A stretch of DNA of 64,000 nt. It comes from Lawsonella sp012842085. Lineage in GTDB: Bacteria; Actinomycetota; Actinomycetes; Mycobacteriales; Mycobacteriaceae. Positions 42,486-51,264 of the stretch are shown here, piece by piece. A program made the translations under genes and the position numbers. A model generated the notes under the pieces. That model was given only the letters and a program-made list of their open reading frames with translations, made no database searches and was not told the origin of the DNA. Each line of letters opens with the position of its first letter. Positions within the stretch are counted from its first letter, which is position 1. The stretch spans positions 434,001-498,000 of the forward strand of contig DAINXV010000001.1 of the NCBI GenBank assembly GCA_036749735.1. Direction: 5' to 3'.

Positions 42486-43568
42486 TTATTTCCCCAACTT
42501 TTCGTCATTTTTCGGTAGGAACAGCAACTTGTTGTGGCGGCGTGCGACCCGGTTGTCTGCGGGGAGAGCCACCGGCCCTTGTCCCGACCAGTCGGTGACG
42601 AGCCGTTGGAGTTCTTGCAGCTGCACATAGTTCAGCTCTGCCATATCCGCTCCCCCGCAGCTATGAACCCAGCTGCGTAGCACCCGGCTGAGCAGCGGAA
42701 GTGGCAGTTCTGACAAGTCTTGGGTGGGAAGCGAAGTAGGCAGGTCGGCGGCGGGCTGGGCAAGCGCAGCGGCAGCAGTCTCCGTCACCGGCTTCTCTGC
42801 CAGCTGCTCCAGCAAGGTAGCCGCCATCGCATCCAAATGGTCCGTGTCTTGGGCAACAAGTTCCGCGGTGCGGGCAATAGCTGCTGTTACGTCCGCGTTG
42901 GCAATGTCGCGCAGCAGGGGAAGCAGTTCGTGGCGGATCCGCACCCGCGCGAAACGGGGATCCTCGTTATGGGGATCATCCCAGTAGTCAATGCCGTGCT
43001 CGGCGCAGGCGGCGCGGGTGACGGCACGGGGCACCCCCAACAGTGGACGTCCCCAGGGGGCATCCCACTCCCGCATACCGGCAATGGCGCGCGGACCCGA
43101 GCCCCGCACCAGCCCCAGCAGCAGGGTTTCCGCCTGGTCGTCCTGAGTGTGGCCCAAAAGCACCGGTTGGCCTGCTCGGTGTTGCTCCAAAGCCTGATAT
43201 CGCACTGCCCGGGCAGCGGCCTCCATCCCCTGCTTCGCCGAATCCGTGACCGTAACGGTAATGACACGGGCATCGACACAACCCAGTTGGCGGGCCTGCT
43301 GTGCCGCATGGGCAGCAACATCAGCGGAGCCCTCCTGCAGTTGATGGTCCACAATAAGTGCCGTCACCTGCGCCCCCGTGCGAATCGCCCCGGCAGTGAG
43401 AGCCAAAGAGTCCGCTCCACCGGAAAGCGCCACACACAGTGCCTCCGGCTGGCCATGGTTTTCCCACCAGGTGCGGACCGCGCGCGTCACCTCCCACATG
43501 TGGGGATCTCCAGAGCCTCCAAAAGTGGTGGCGTGGGGTAGCGGATGGCGGGTCTCTTCACTGCACAT
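42486..43568 (-). CDS. tilS: tRNA(Ile)-lysidine synthase
   Basis: This 360-aa PP-loop ATPase adds lysine to C34 of the tRNA-Ile that reads AUA. The P-loop is ALSGGADSLAL, and GHTQDDQAETLLLGLVRGSG and RPLLGVPRA are family motifs. ATG 43568 begins 2 nt after the dacB stop; a GTG at 43577 would overlap that gene. The short C-terminal domain is typical of actinobacterial TilS. Confidence 0.92.
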   Translation of the reverse strand: MCSEETRHPLPHATTFGGSGDPHMWEVTRAVRTWWENHGQPEALCVALSGGADSLALTAGAIRTGAQVTALIVDHQLQEGSADVAAHAAQQARQLGCVDARVITVTVTDSAKQGMEAAARAVRYQALEQHRAGQPVLLGHTQDDQAETLLLGLVRGSGPRAIAGMREWDAPWGRPLLGVPRAVTRAACAEHGIDYWDDPHNEDPRFARVRIRHELLPLLRDIANADVTAAIARTAELVAQDTDHLDAMAATLLEQLAEKPVTETAAAALAQPAADLPTSLPTQDLSELPLPLLSRVLRSWVHSCGGADMAELNYVQLQELQRLVTDWSGQGPVALPADNRVARRHNKLLFLPKNDEKLGK

Positions 43569-43570
43569 TA

Positions 43571-44893
43571 CTAGCACCCATGCAGGTAAACAGCGGTAGA
43601 AAGCTGGTCAATCGTGGAGTTGGGGCCCCACCCGTAGCTGTTGTTCGCCAGGAAGGAGAAATAGAGTGGGGTGCCGCTGCGGCGCGTGTAAACGACTCCC
43701 GCGAGCGTACTGACCCCGGTGAGGGAGCCAGTTTTGGCGCGCACATGTCCCCGCCCAGCTGCGGCCGGCCCGCCGAAACGGTACCGGAGAGTGCCGGTTT
43801 GTCCGGCAATCGGCAAGTAGCGGTAAATAATGTCAGTGACGGTGCGTTTTTCGACTGCGGAGCGGGGTCGCAGAGTTTCGGTGACGGTGCGCGCGGACAG
43901 CCGGTTCAGGTTGCTCAGGCCGGAAGTGTCGTAGAGTTTGGCACCCTTAGTGGAGATACCGTGGGCACGGACCTCCTCCAGTACGGCGTTAGCCGCACCG
44001 CGGAAACTCGCCGGTTGGCCCTTCGCCGCAGCCACTTCCCTACCGATGGATTCAGCCAGCACATTGTCGGAGTAGAGCAGCATATCCGCCACCCGGTCCT
44101 CCAGAGTGGCCGATTGGATACTACCCAAGGTGAAGGGCGCGAGTCTCGGGGTACCCACCTCGATTTTCACGTCCTTGAGCCCCAAGTATTGCAGCAGCGT
44201 CGCCCCCAGTTGGAGACTCGGATTGGGGGTGCGGGAGTTGTACCAGCCAGTGTCGTAGACACGTCCGCCGTCCAGCATGGCGGGCACCATGGGGGTGATG
44301 CTGCCGCCCCCAATATCTTCCCGGTACCAGCCCGGCGCCATGGTGGGGCCACTGTAGAAACTGTTGTCGATGATGAGCCGTTTGGGGCGGAGGGCAGGCG
44401 GCACCCGGTCGAGTTTGCGTTTCACCTGGTTGGCAAGGTCGTTCAGGCGGGGCGCATTCCGGTAGAAGGTGCGACCGTTTTTGCGGCGGGAGATGGTGAC
44501 GTCGCCGGTGCCGTGCAGCACCAGGCTGCCATCGATGGCGAGGCTGACGGTGGTTTTTTGGCGGGCGTTGCGATCCAAGACGTGCAGCGCACTATAGGCC
44601 GTGAGGAGTTTGGTGACGGAGGCTGGTGCCAGGAGCCGGTCAGCAGATTTGTCCCAGTAGGTTTTGCCCAGTGAGTTGGTGACGATACCCCCGAAGCTGG
44701 AGAGTCCCCCCTGGTTGAGGATGCTGTTGAGATGCTGCTGCAGCGCGGCAGTGTTGCAGCCGATGGTGGGGGCGGGTGCGGGCGCGGCGGTTGCCGGCGC
44801 CACCGTGGAGAGAGGGTTCGCGGGCGCGACAAGAAAGCTGGCGCTAAGTGCGAGGGCGATACCTAGGCTGAGATGTTTGCGCATAACAGACAT
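43571..44893 (-). CDS. dacB: D-alanyl-D-alanine carboxypeptidase/endopeptidase (PBP4, S13), copy 1
   Basis: This 440-aa exported penicillin-binding protein trims peptidoglycan peptides outside the membrane. A signal peptide ends ATAAPA. The three active-site motifs are SVTK (Ser-x-x-Lys), YSDN (SxN) and AKTGSL (KTG). Other landmarks are GDVTISRR, the DGGRVYD loop and DTSGLSNLNRLSA. It is followed within 2 nt by tilS and preceded by a second S13 paralogue; the tandem pair corresponds to the single Rv3627c region. Confidence 0.92.
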   Translation of the reverse strand: MSVMRKHLSLGIALALSASFLVAPANPLSTVAPATAAPAPAPTIGCNTAALQQHLNSILNQGGLSSFGGIVTNSLGKTYWDKSADRLLAPASVTKLLTAYSALHVLDRNARQKTTVSLAIDGSLVLHGTGDVTISRRKNGRTFYRNAPRLNDLANQVKRKLDRVPPALRPKRLIIDNSFYSGPTMAPGWYREDIGGGSITPMVPAMLDGGRVYDTGWYNSRTPNPSLQLGATLLQYLGLKDVKIEVGTPRLAPFTLGSIQSATLEDRVADMLLYSDNVLAESIGREVAAAKGQPASFRGAANAVLEEVRAHGISTKGAKLYDTSGLSNLNRLSARTVTETLRPRSAVEKRTVTDIIYRYLPIAGQTGTLRYRFGGPAAAGRGHVRAKTGSLTGVSTLAGVVYTRRSGTPLYFSFLANNSYGWGPNSTIDQLSTAVYLHGC

Positions 44894-44908
44894 GGTACCC
44901 AGGTTGTG

Positions 44909-46300
44909 TTAGTCCTCGCACCCACAGGTGTAGAGGGTGGCGGCCAGCGTGTCGAGTCCCGGGCGAGCCACATGCGGTGGTTCGCCGTTCATAATGAAGG
45001 CGAAAAGAAGCACCCGTCCGTCGCGGTTGACCACAAACCCGGCCAGGCTGCTGGCGGTGGAAAGGGTGCCGGTTTTGGCGCGGATCCACCCGCGGGCGTC
45101 CTTGTCGCTTCCTTGGAACCGGTAGGACAAGGTACCGGAGCCACCAGAAACGGGTAGGTCATCCAGCAGATTGCGGGAGACGTCGTTCTTGGTGGAAAGT
45201 TGCAACACTTCCACCAGGGTGGCGGAGCTCAAACGGTTATCGAGGGAGAGTCCGGAGGCGTCGTACATGTCGAGATTGTCGACATCCACTTTGTGCTTTT
45301 TGAGAATGTTTTTGATGGCGGTGGTGGCGCCGTCGAAGGTGGCGGGCTGGTTTTCGTGGTGTGCGATTTCCCGGCCGACTGCTTCAGCCAGCACATTATC
45401 GGAGTGGATGAGCAGGTCGTGCAGGCGGGTGATGAGGGGCGCTGACCACACAGTGCCCAGAACGGTGCCGGCGGTGGAGGATTGGTTGGTGACGGACACT
45501 TTGCTGATGCCGAGGTACTGTGCCAAGGCTTTGCCGGCTTGGGTGGCGGGGCTCATGACGCGTGCCGAGTTTTCCATCCGGTTATTTTTGCGGCCCCCAT
45601 CCACCATGACGGGACTCATGGGTGCGACGGAACCACCATCAATGTCGGCCGTGTGCCAGGCGCGAGCCATGGTGGAGCCCCGGTAGAAGGAGGTGTCCAC
45701 AAGGATCCGTTTGGGGGTGACACCATGTTTGGCGAGAGCTTTTTTGGTGCGGGCCGCCAGTGTCGACAGATGGGCAGCGTCTTGGTAGAAGCTGGGCTCG
45801 CCCAGTTCCGCATTGGAGAGGGTGACGTCCCCGTATCCTTTCAGGATGAGGGTGCCGTCGGAGGCCAAGAGGGTCTCTGTTTTGACACGATGGTCGGTGG
45901 GAAGAACGAGCAGTGCCGCCTGCGCCGTCAACAGCTTCATGACGGAGGCGGACTGAAGGGCTGAATTGGGGTTGTATTCCCACAGGGTTTTCCCGCTGGC
46001 GGCATCCACGACAGTGCCGGTGAAGTCGTGGAACATGGGGTCGGCCACAATCGGGTCGAGGGCCGCGGCAATGGCCTCGGCGGATGGCCGCGGGGCGTCG
46101 TCACCTGCTTTGACGAAAACATTATCCACTTGGGCGGTTTCTGGAGGGAACGGAACGCCTTTAACCCAGCTAGAAGCGTCAATAGAGTTCACGCCGCGGG
46201 CGCGCGGGACGAGGTAGACGGATAATGCAACGCCAACACCCAACACCACCACAACGAGGATGGATAGGGCAGCAATAAAGCGTTTGCGGTTCTTCAACAC
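44909..46300 (-). CDS. D-alanyl-D-alanine carboxypeptidase/endopeptidase (PBP4, S13), copy 2
   Basis: This 463-aa S13 enzyme has an N-terminal membrane helix (about 9-32) that looks uncleaved, unlike the cleaved signal of copy 1. Active-site motifs SVMK, HSDN and AKTGTL are intact. The GTG at 46300 is chosen because AGGAGA lies 5 nt upstream; the frame extends to a TTG at 46321. The two copies are only 15 bp apart and share overall plan (GDVTLS, SFYRGSTMA, DASGLSLDNRLS). A membrane-bound and a released version may work at different depths of the wall. Confidence 0.9.
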   Translation of the reverse strand: MLKNRKRFIAALSILVVVVLGVGVALSVYLVPRARGVNSIDASSWVKGVPFPPETAQVDNVFVKAGDDAPRPSAEAIAAALDPIVADPMFHDFTGTVVDAASGKTLWEYNPNSALQSASVMKLLTAQAALLVLPTDHRVKTETLLASDGTLILKGYGDVTLSNAELGEPSFYQDAAHLSTLAARTKKALAKHGVTPKRILVDTSFYRGSTMARAWHTADIDGGSVAPMSPVMVDGGRKNNRMENSARVMSPATQAGKALAQYLGISKVSVTNQSSTAGTVLGTVWSAPLITRLHDLLIHSDNVLAEAVGREIAHHENQPATFDGATTAIKNILKKHKVDVDNLDMYDASGLSLDNRLSSATLVEVLQLSTKNDVSRNLLDDLPVSGGSGTLSYRFQGSDKDARGWIRAKTGTLSTASSLAGFVVNRDGRVLLFAFIMNGEPPHVARPGLDTLAATLYTCGCED

Positions 46301-46461
46301 CGTTCTCCTAGCGAGTTTCAAGTGGGAGTGCAGGGTGGTCCCTGAAGGGAGAGTCGACAGCTATTCTTTCATGAAATGGGCACCGAGTGTGAAGTGTGTG
46401 CCAGTCCTCGACTATTCTTAATAGAAATAATATCTATTCGATAGTGAAAGCAGGTCTTGCC

Positions 46462-46938
46462 ATGAGCTTGGAAGTCATCGTCGAGATCCCGAAGGGTTCC
46501 CGTAACAAGTACGAGATCGACCATGAAACTGGTCGCGTCCACCTGGACCGCTACCTGTTCACCCCGATGGCCTACCCCACCGACTATGGATTCATCGACA
46601 ACACTCTAGGCGAAGATGGAGATCCGCTGGATGCTCTCGTTATTCTTCCCGAGTCGGTAGTGCCCGGCTGTGTCGTTCCGGCACGCCTGGTGGGAGTCTT
46701 CAACATGACCGACGAAGCCGGTGGCGACGACAAGCTCATCACCGTGCTGGATGATCCCCGCTGGAACCACATCCAGGACATCAACGATGTGCCGGAAGAC
46801 CTCCGCAACGAAATTGAGCACTTCTTCGTCCACTACAAGGACCTGGAGCCCAATAAGGAAGTTTCCGGAACTGGCTGGGGAGATAAGGCTGAAGCAGATC
46901 GCATTCTGCAGGAAGCCATCGAGCGTTTCCAGGACTAG
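46462..46938 (+). CDS. ppa: Inorganic pyrophosphatase (family I)
   Basis: This 158-aa soluble enzyme hydrolyses pyrophosphate. It shows the family core EIPKGSRNKYEID, DYGFIDNTLGEDGDPLDALV with the metal-binding Asp triad, and DDKLITVLDDPRW. ATG 46462 is preferred over an open frame from 46396 because AAAGCAGG lies close upstream and the family starts there. It is divergent from the carboxypeptidase pair, as in M. tuberculosis (Rv3628). A strong terminator follows. Confidence 0.96.
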   Translation: MSLEVIVEIPKGSRNKYEIDHETGRVHLDRYLFTPMAYPTDYGFIDNTLGEDGDPLDALVILPESVVPGCVVPARLVGVFNMTDEAGGDDKLITVLDDPRWNHIQDINDVPEDLRNEIEHFFVHYKDLEPNKEVSGTGWGDKAEADRILQEAIERFQD

Positions 46939-46965
46939 TTTTTAAACATCAACCCAAACGGGACG

Positions 46966-47001
46966 AATGGGGTCAGCCGGATGTGGCTGACCCCATTTTG
47001 T
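46966..47001 (+). terminator. Terminator after ppa
   Basis: A perfect 13-bp stem AATGGGGTCAGCC (46966-46978) with 46985-46997 and a 6-nt loop is followed by TTGTT. Confidence 0.85.
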
Positions 47002-47075
47002 TGCGCCCATTTTGTGTCCAGAGTATCCCGCCTAATCGGGTGGGTTCTCGGTTGCGCGATCAGCGGTGTCTGGCG

Positions 47076-47282
47076 TTACGCCACTCGGGTGCTGTCCGCT
47101 GAATCTTTTCCCGACGGAAGCCGTCCCGCCTCTTTAAGTTTTTCGCGAAGCAGCATTTCGATCTGGGCGTTAATGGACCGCAGATCATCGGCCGCCCACT
47201 TCGCCACCCCCTCATAGGTTTGGGGGGTGAGACGCAGGGACAGTGTTTTCCGCTTAGTTTGGGATACTTTGCGGTTTGCCAT
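47076..47282 (-). CDS. Small ribbon-helix-helix (Arc/CopG-type) protein
   Basis: This 68-aa protein begins with a basic arm and the pattern KTLSLRLTPQTYEGVAKWAADDLRSINAQIEMLLREKL, typical of a ribbon-helix-helix DNA-binding dimer like Arc or HicB antitoxins. AAGGAG lies 11 nt before ATG. No toxin gene is adjacent. It lies 53 bp after an SPFH-domain gene on the same strand, probably in one transcript. It may regulate that gene or act elsewhere. Confidence 0.75.
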   Translation of the reverse strand: MANRKVSQTKRKTLSLRLTPQTYEGVAKWAADDLRSINAQIEMLLREKLKEAGRLPSGKDSADSTRVA

Positions 47283-47335
47283 GGGATTTCATTCTCCTTA
47301 CCAAGCCGGTGGGTTGCGGCCAGCCTGGTGACCTA

Positions 47336-48403
47336 CTAGTTATACAAACTTCCAGTGTTGACGACGGGACTTACGTGGTTATCGGAGCACAGCACCACCA
47401 AAAGGTTCGACACCATGGAGGCACGCCGTTCGTCATCCAATTCGACAATGTCCTGTGCTTCCAAACGGTCCAGGGCTTCTTCCACCATGGAGACGGCGCC
47501 TTCCACGATTCGCTCCCGCGCTGCCACTACCGCTGCGGCCTGCTGGCGTTGCAGCATGGCTTGCGCAATTTCGGGCGCATAGGCGAGGGAGCTGATGCGG
47601 GCCTCAATAACTTGGATGCCGGCGGCCGCGACACGAGCAGACACTTCGTCGGCAAGCTCCTGGCTCACCTCGTCGGTGGAGCCGCGCAGACTGACCACAT
47701 CTTGGCGATTGCCCTCGTCATAGGGGTGGCCGGAAATGACGTGGCGAAGTGCGGACTCCGACTGGGCGTAAATGAACTCTTCATAATTTTCCACGGCGAA
47801 GGATGCCCGTGCAGTGTCGGCAACCGTCCACACCACAATGGCGGCGGTGGTGACGGGATTTCCATCCAGGTCGTTTATTTTAAGTTCGTTGGTTTCGAAG
47901 TTGCGCACACGCACCGACATCTTCGTTCCTTTGGCAAAAGGATTAGCGAAAATAAAACCGGTGTCGCGAATGGTGCCCACATATTTGCCAAAGAAAACCA
48001 GCACTTTGGTGTGTCCGGGCTGCACAATATGGAAACCGGAGGTGGGAAGCAGCGCCAACACCAACAAAATCACTGGAAAAGCAACTGATGAGTCGGTCTC
48101 CACCGATACCGTCAACAGCCATATTGCTATGCCAAATACGGCCACTAGGGCGAGGACCAGCAAGAAGGATGCCCACGTGGGGAGATGCCAGGCTTTGCGT
48201 TCCTGGATGGTGTGTTCCACGGTGGGCGGTTGACGGTGGGATGTGTTGCTCGCCAGGGGTTGCACCGGGGCGGCTGGCTGTTCTGCGGATTGTGGGGAAG
48301 GGTGTTGCGGGATATCAGGATTGTGGGGCGGTACTATGTGGGGCCCGTTAGCGTGGGGTTTAAATCCGTCTTTTCCAGAGGGGCCGAAGGGGTTTTCTGG
48401 CAT
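47336..48403 (-). CDS. SPFH/Band-7 (stomatin-like) membrane protein
   Basis: This 355-aa protein has a Pro/His-rich N-terminal tail of about 75 residues, two close membrane helices (about 85-105 and 112-128) and an SPFH domain. VQPGHTKVLVFFGKYVGTIRDTGF, VRVRNFETNELKINDLDGNPV and ARISSLAYAPEIAQAMLQRQQA are hallmarks. Such proteins form large ring assemblies in membrane microdomains and often hold proteases such as FtsH. ATG 48403 is chosen because GAAAGG lies upstream; the frame is open to 48430. It is followed by the small RHH protein gene. Confidence 0.88.
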   Translation of the reverse strand: MPENPFGPSGKDGFKPHANGPHIVPPHNPDIPQHPSPQSAEQPAAPVQPLASNTSHRQPPTVEHTIQERKAWHLPTWASFLLVLALVAVFGIAIWLLTVSVETDSSVAFPVILLVLALLPTSGFHIVQPGHTKVLVFFGKYVGTIRDTGFIFANPFAKGTKMSVRVRNFETNELKINDLDGNPVTTAAIVVWTVADTARASFAVENYEEFIYAQSESALRHVISGHPYDEGNRQDVVSLRGSTDEVSQELADEVSARVAAAGIQVIEARISSLAYAPEIAQAMLQRQQAAAVVAARERIVEGAVSMVEEALDRLEAQDIVELDDERRASMVSNLLVVLCSDNHVSPVVNTGSLYN

Positions 48404-48445
48404 GAGGTACCTTTCGAGATGATGGGACACTAGTTAACGGATGTT

Positions 48446-48460
48446 ATACCAATATGGTAT
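48446..48460. promoter_or_regulatory. Palindrome in the SPFH/lipase divergent promoter region
   Basis: ATACCA-ATA-TGGTAT is a perfect dyad in the 181-bp gap between the SPFH gene and the broken lipase gene. It may be an operator. No regulator can be assigned. Confidence 0.35.
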
Positions 48461-48584
48461 CACTTTGGTTTATTTGTGACTAGGGGTAACGGCCCCACGC
48501 TGTGTTACCTGTTGCCACGTTCCTTGAAGCACTGAATCGTTTTATAGACGATAGGGGTAAGAAAAATTACAGAAAAGGTTAACC

Positions 48585-49662
48585 ATGCGTGCCCCTAAAC
48601 TCCTCTCCACAACTCTTAGCGCTGCGGCAGCTCTCGGACTCGTGTTGAGCCTGGCCCCCGCCGCCCACGCCACCCCCCAACTCACGCCTTACGACGTTGC
48701 CTCCCAGGATTTCAATAGTTCTATTTCCCTGGGCGAACCGAGTGTCCCGGTGAAGCAGGCAAAACCTGGTGTTGACACCACCATGGAGCAAGCCCGCAAA
48801 GCAGCCGGCGTCACCACCGGCACCGCTTACCCCTTCGACAACCCACGCAACTTTGAAATCCCGGATCCCGTAGCGCCTACAAGCACGTACCCGAGATACG
48901 CACCCCGGGCTGCAAACTCACTAAAAAGAACCCCTACCCAGTGATCATGGTGCACGGCACGTGGGCCAACGCCCAGAAGTGGGAGGTTATGGCTCCTGCA
49001 CTCCAAAAAGCCGGCTACTGTGTCTACGGCATGAACTACGGCTTCGATGCTCGCAACCCCATCTACAACAATCCCGAGAATGGGATTTTTGCGACCTCCG
49101 GCAGCTACGCCTCCGCCATCGAACTCAACAACTACGTCAACAAGGTGCTCCGCGAGACCGGCGCCAAGAAAGTGCACCTAGTGGGACATTCCCAGGCCGG
49201 ATTCGTGTTCCGCCTGTGGATGCATGACTTCCGCGGCAACCAGCGCACCTCCCGCGTCGTCACCCTAGGTGGCACCAACCACGGCACCACCATGATGGGT
49301 ATCACCGATTTCCTGCCGGTGTGGAACGTTCCGACCGTCGCCAACGCTGCGGGAGTTCTGCTCTCCCAGGCAGCAATGGGGCAGCTCATCGGTTCCCCGT
49401 ACAGAAATATATTGAGTCGCTGCCGGAAACCATGCCGGGCGTAAAATACACTGTCATCACCACCAAAGATGACAACACCTCCACCCCGTACGACGCCAGC
49501 TTCCTGAAGGCTGGGCCCCGTGCGGAGGTAAGCAATGTGGTGGTTCAAGATGTGTGCAAGGTGGACCACAAGATCGACCACAATGATCTCACCACCGACC
49601 CCATCCCAACCGAACTGGTAATTAAAGGTCTGCAGGGCAAAAAAGTATCCTGTACTGCCTAA
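48585..49662 (+). pseudogene. Secreted lipase gene with two frameshifts
   Basis: The coding sequence resembles the next gene but is spread over three frames. Frame one (48585 to about 48870) gives the signal peptide (AAPAAHA) and propeptide-like region. Frame two (to about 49398) gives the CKLTKKNPYPVIMVHGTWA block and nucleophile GHSQAGFVF. Frame three (to 49662) gives ESLPETMPGV, TTKDDNTSTPY and the VQDVCKVDH region. Each shift equals loss of one base; the second lies at TTCCCCG, a C run. All catalytic parts are otherwise conserved, so decay is recent or the shifts are sequencing errors. AAAGG precedes the ATG. Confidence 0.8.
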
Positions 49663-49681
49663 AAGCCGCTGCTGGGCGTTT

Positions 49682-49687
49682 TAGACT
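49682..49687 (+). promoter_or_regulatory. Putative -10 box of a leaderless lipase gene
   Basis: TAGACT lies 6 nt before ATG 49694. The AGAGGC between them is too close to be a good ribosome site. Confidence 0.4.
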
Positions 49688-49693
49688 AGAGGC

Positions 49694-50677
49694 ATGAAGA
49701 AGATCTCTGCGCTACTTGCCTCTAGTCTTGCCCTCACCCTTGGTTTGGGGCTAATGACTGCCCCGGATGCCAACGCCTACTTGGTGTATGGACCGGGCTA
49801 CACTGAACCCGAAATAAGTGACCCCCACTGCAAGCTCACCAAAAAGGACCCCTATCCCGTCGTCCTCATCCACGGAACATGGGCATCCACCCAAAAGTGG
49901 AAGTTCTTGACGCCCGCGCTGCGCCGTGCCGGCATGTGCGTGTGGGGTCTTAACTTTGGCTACGACCCCGACGCCTACTTCTACAAGTACCAAAAAGGCC
50001 AATACGGTACTGGCTCGGTAGAAAGCTCCATTAAAGAAATTGACGCCTACGTCCAAAAAGTAAGGAAGAAGACGGGCGCCAAGAAAGTAAACGTCGTGTC
50101 CCACAGCTTGGGTGGGCTACTGGTGAAGATTTGGCTCAACCAGTACAAGGCGAACCGCTACGTTAACAACGCGGTTCTTATTACCCCCACGCTGCACGGC
50201 ACCGATATGCGGGGCATTGGGCGGATCGGCGTGCACAGCTATCCGTTGCTACCGGAGTTGGTGGCGTTCGTGATGTCGAAGCCCGCAGCGTATCAGCTGT
50301 ACGACTCCCCCACCATTGCTTATGCAGATTCGCTGCCGGACACGATGCCGGGCGTAAACTACGTAAGCCTCATGACTAAGGATGACCAGACCGCCACCCC
50401 CTACACCACCGGCATGATGAAACCTGGTCCGGGTGCGGGGCGTGTACAAAATGTGGTGATCCAGGATGTTTGCCGGGTTGACCACGAGATGACCCACTCG
50501 GGAGTGGTGGAAGATCCTATTGCCCGGCCAGTGATTATCCGTGGGCTCCGCGCCCAGACCGCCAACTGTAAAGGTACCCCCTGGGAAGTGCCGGATGGAT
50601 ATGTGGGCGCTAGCCATGTGGGTGAAGAGAATGGCTTTAAAGGGGATGCGGAGTCCTACGACGGCGTCATTGAGTAA
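49694..50677 (+). CDS. Secreted lipase/esterase, intact paralogue
   Basis: This 327-aa exported enzyme has a signal peptide ending PDANA. The CKLTKKDPYPVVLIHGTWA block holds the oxyanion strand, SHSLGGLLV the nucleophile (Gly of GHS changed to Ser), TKDDQTATPY the Asp and VCRVDHEMTHSG the likely His. Disulphide candidates are the CKLT and GMCVW cysteines, and QDVCRV with TANCKG. A Gly/Asp/Glu-rich tail of about 35 residues follows the catalytic domain and is absent from the 23-kb paralogue. It lies 31 bp after the frameshifted copy, so a tandem duplication is likely. Confidence 0.86.
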   Translation: MKKISALLASSLALTLGLGLMTAPDANAYLVYGPGYTEPEISDPHCKLTKKDPYPVVLIHGTWASTQKWKFLTPALRRAGMCVWGLNFGYDPDAYFYKYQKGQYGTGSVESSIKEIDAYVQKVRKKTGAKKVNVVSHSLGGLLVKIWLNQYKANRYVNNAVLITPTLHGTDMRGIGRIGVHSYPLLPELVAFVMSKPAAYQLYDSPTIAYADSLPDTMPGVNYVSLMTKDDQTATPYTTGMMKPGPGAGRVQNVVIQDVCRVDHEMTHSGVVEDPIARPVIIRGLRAQTANCKGTPWEVPDGYVGASHVGEENGFKGDAESYDGVIE

Positions 50678-50727
50678 CACTCTTTGAGCAGCTAGTTCCT
50701 GCTCTGGCGTTGTGTGCCCAAATAGCA

Positions 50728-50760
50728 GTGTGGGCCGCGTTGATCGCGGCCCACACTTTT
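50728..50760. terminator. Strong bidirectional terminator
   Basis: A perfect 12-bp stem GTGTGGGCCGCG (50728-50739) with 50745-50756 and a 5-nt loop is followed by TTTTG. It separates convergent lipase and GlsB-like genes. Confidence 0.9.
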
Positions 50761-50788
50761 GTAAGTTTTTGTGTTTATACGGTGCTGA

Positions 50789-51055
50789 TTACTTCTTGCT
50801 GACCTTCTTGCGAATGAAGCCAACAATCCAAATAATCAGGCATGCACCGGCGATTGCCGTCAGCAGACTCCACCACATTCCCAGCTGGGAGTCAATAAAG
50901 TGGGAAAGAATCCAACCACCGAAGAGGGCACCTGCGACGCCCAGAATGATGTTCATGAAGAAGCCGACAGATTCGTCGACCTTCATAATCTTTGATGCAA
51001 TCCAGCCTGCAAGTCCACCCAGTACGATCCAGGCAAACCAACCCCAACCAATCAT
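50789..51055 (-). CDS. GlsB/YeaQ/YmgE family small membrane protein
   Basis: This 88-aa protein has three glycine-rich membrane helices (WIVLGGLAGWIASKIM, FFMNIILGVAGALFGGWIL, LLTAIAGACLIIWIVGFI) and a basic C-terminus. It belongs to the family once annotated as transglycosylase-associated and often induced by stress. AGGAAGG lies 6-7 nt before ATG. Its molecular role is unknown. Confidence 0.88.
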   Translation of the reverse strand: MIGWGWFAWIVLGGLAGWIASKIMKVDESVGFFMNIILGVAGALFGGWILSHFIDSQLGMWWSLLTAIAGACLIIWIVGFIRKKVSKK

Positions 51056-51264
51056 ATTTTTCCTTCCTCACGCACCTTTTTATGCGCTTGTTTTCGGTGA
51101 TCGAGCCGACCACCTCCGGGTTAGTTAAGTCCATTTTATGGGAGGAAAACCACGACGCGCTACCTAATTCGCTGAAAGAGAGAAATCTCTTTAGCGCTTA
51201 TTCTGCCGAAATTTAGGCGCAAGAAAGCTGCTCATGCAAGCTATTTCTGTGCTTGGCTAGAGGC

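Noticed and set aside
47076..47282. Toxin-antitoxin locus suggested by the RHH protein
   Set aside because: No small toxin frame is adjacent; the only same-strand neighbour is the SPFH gene.
48455..48468. TGGTATCACTTTGG also occurs exactly at 59280-59293, both in promoter regions
   Set aside because: A shared 14-mer is expected several times by chance in a 64-kb window, and the surrounding dyads differ, so a common operator is not supported.
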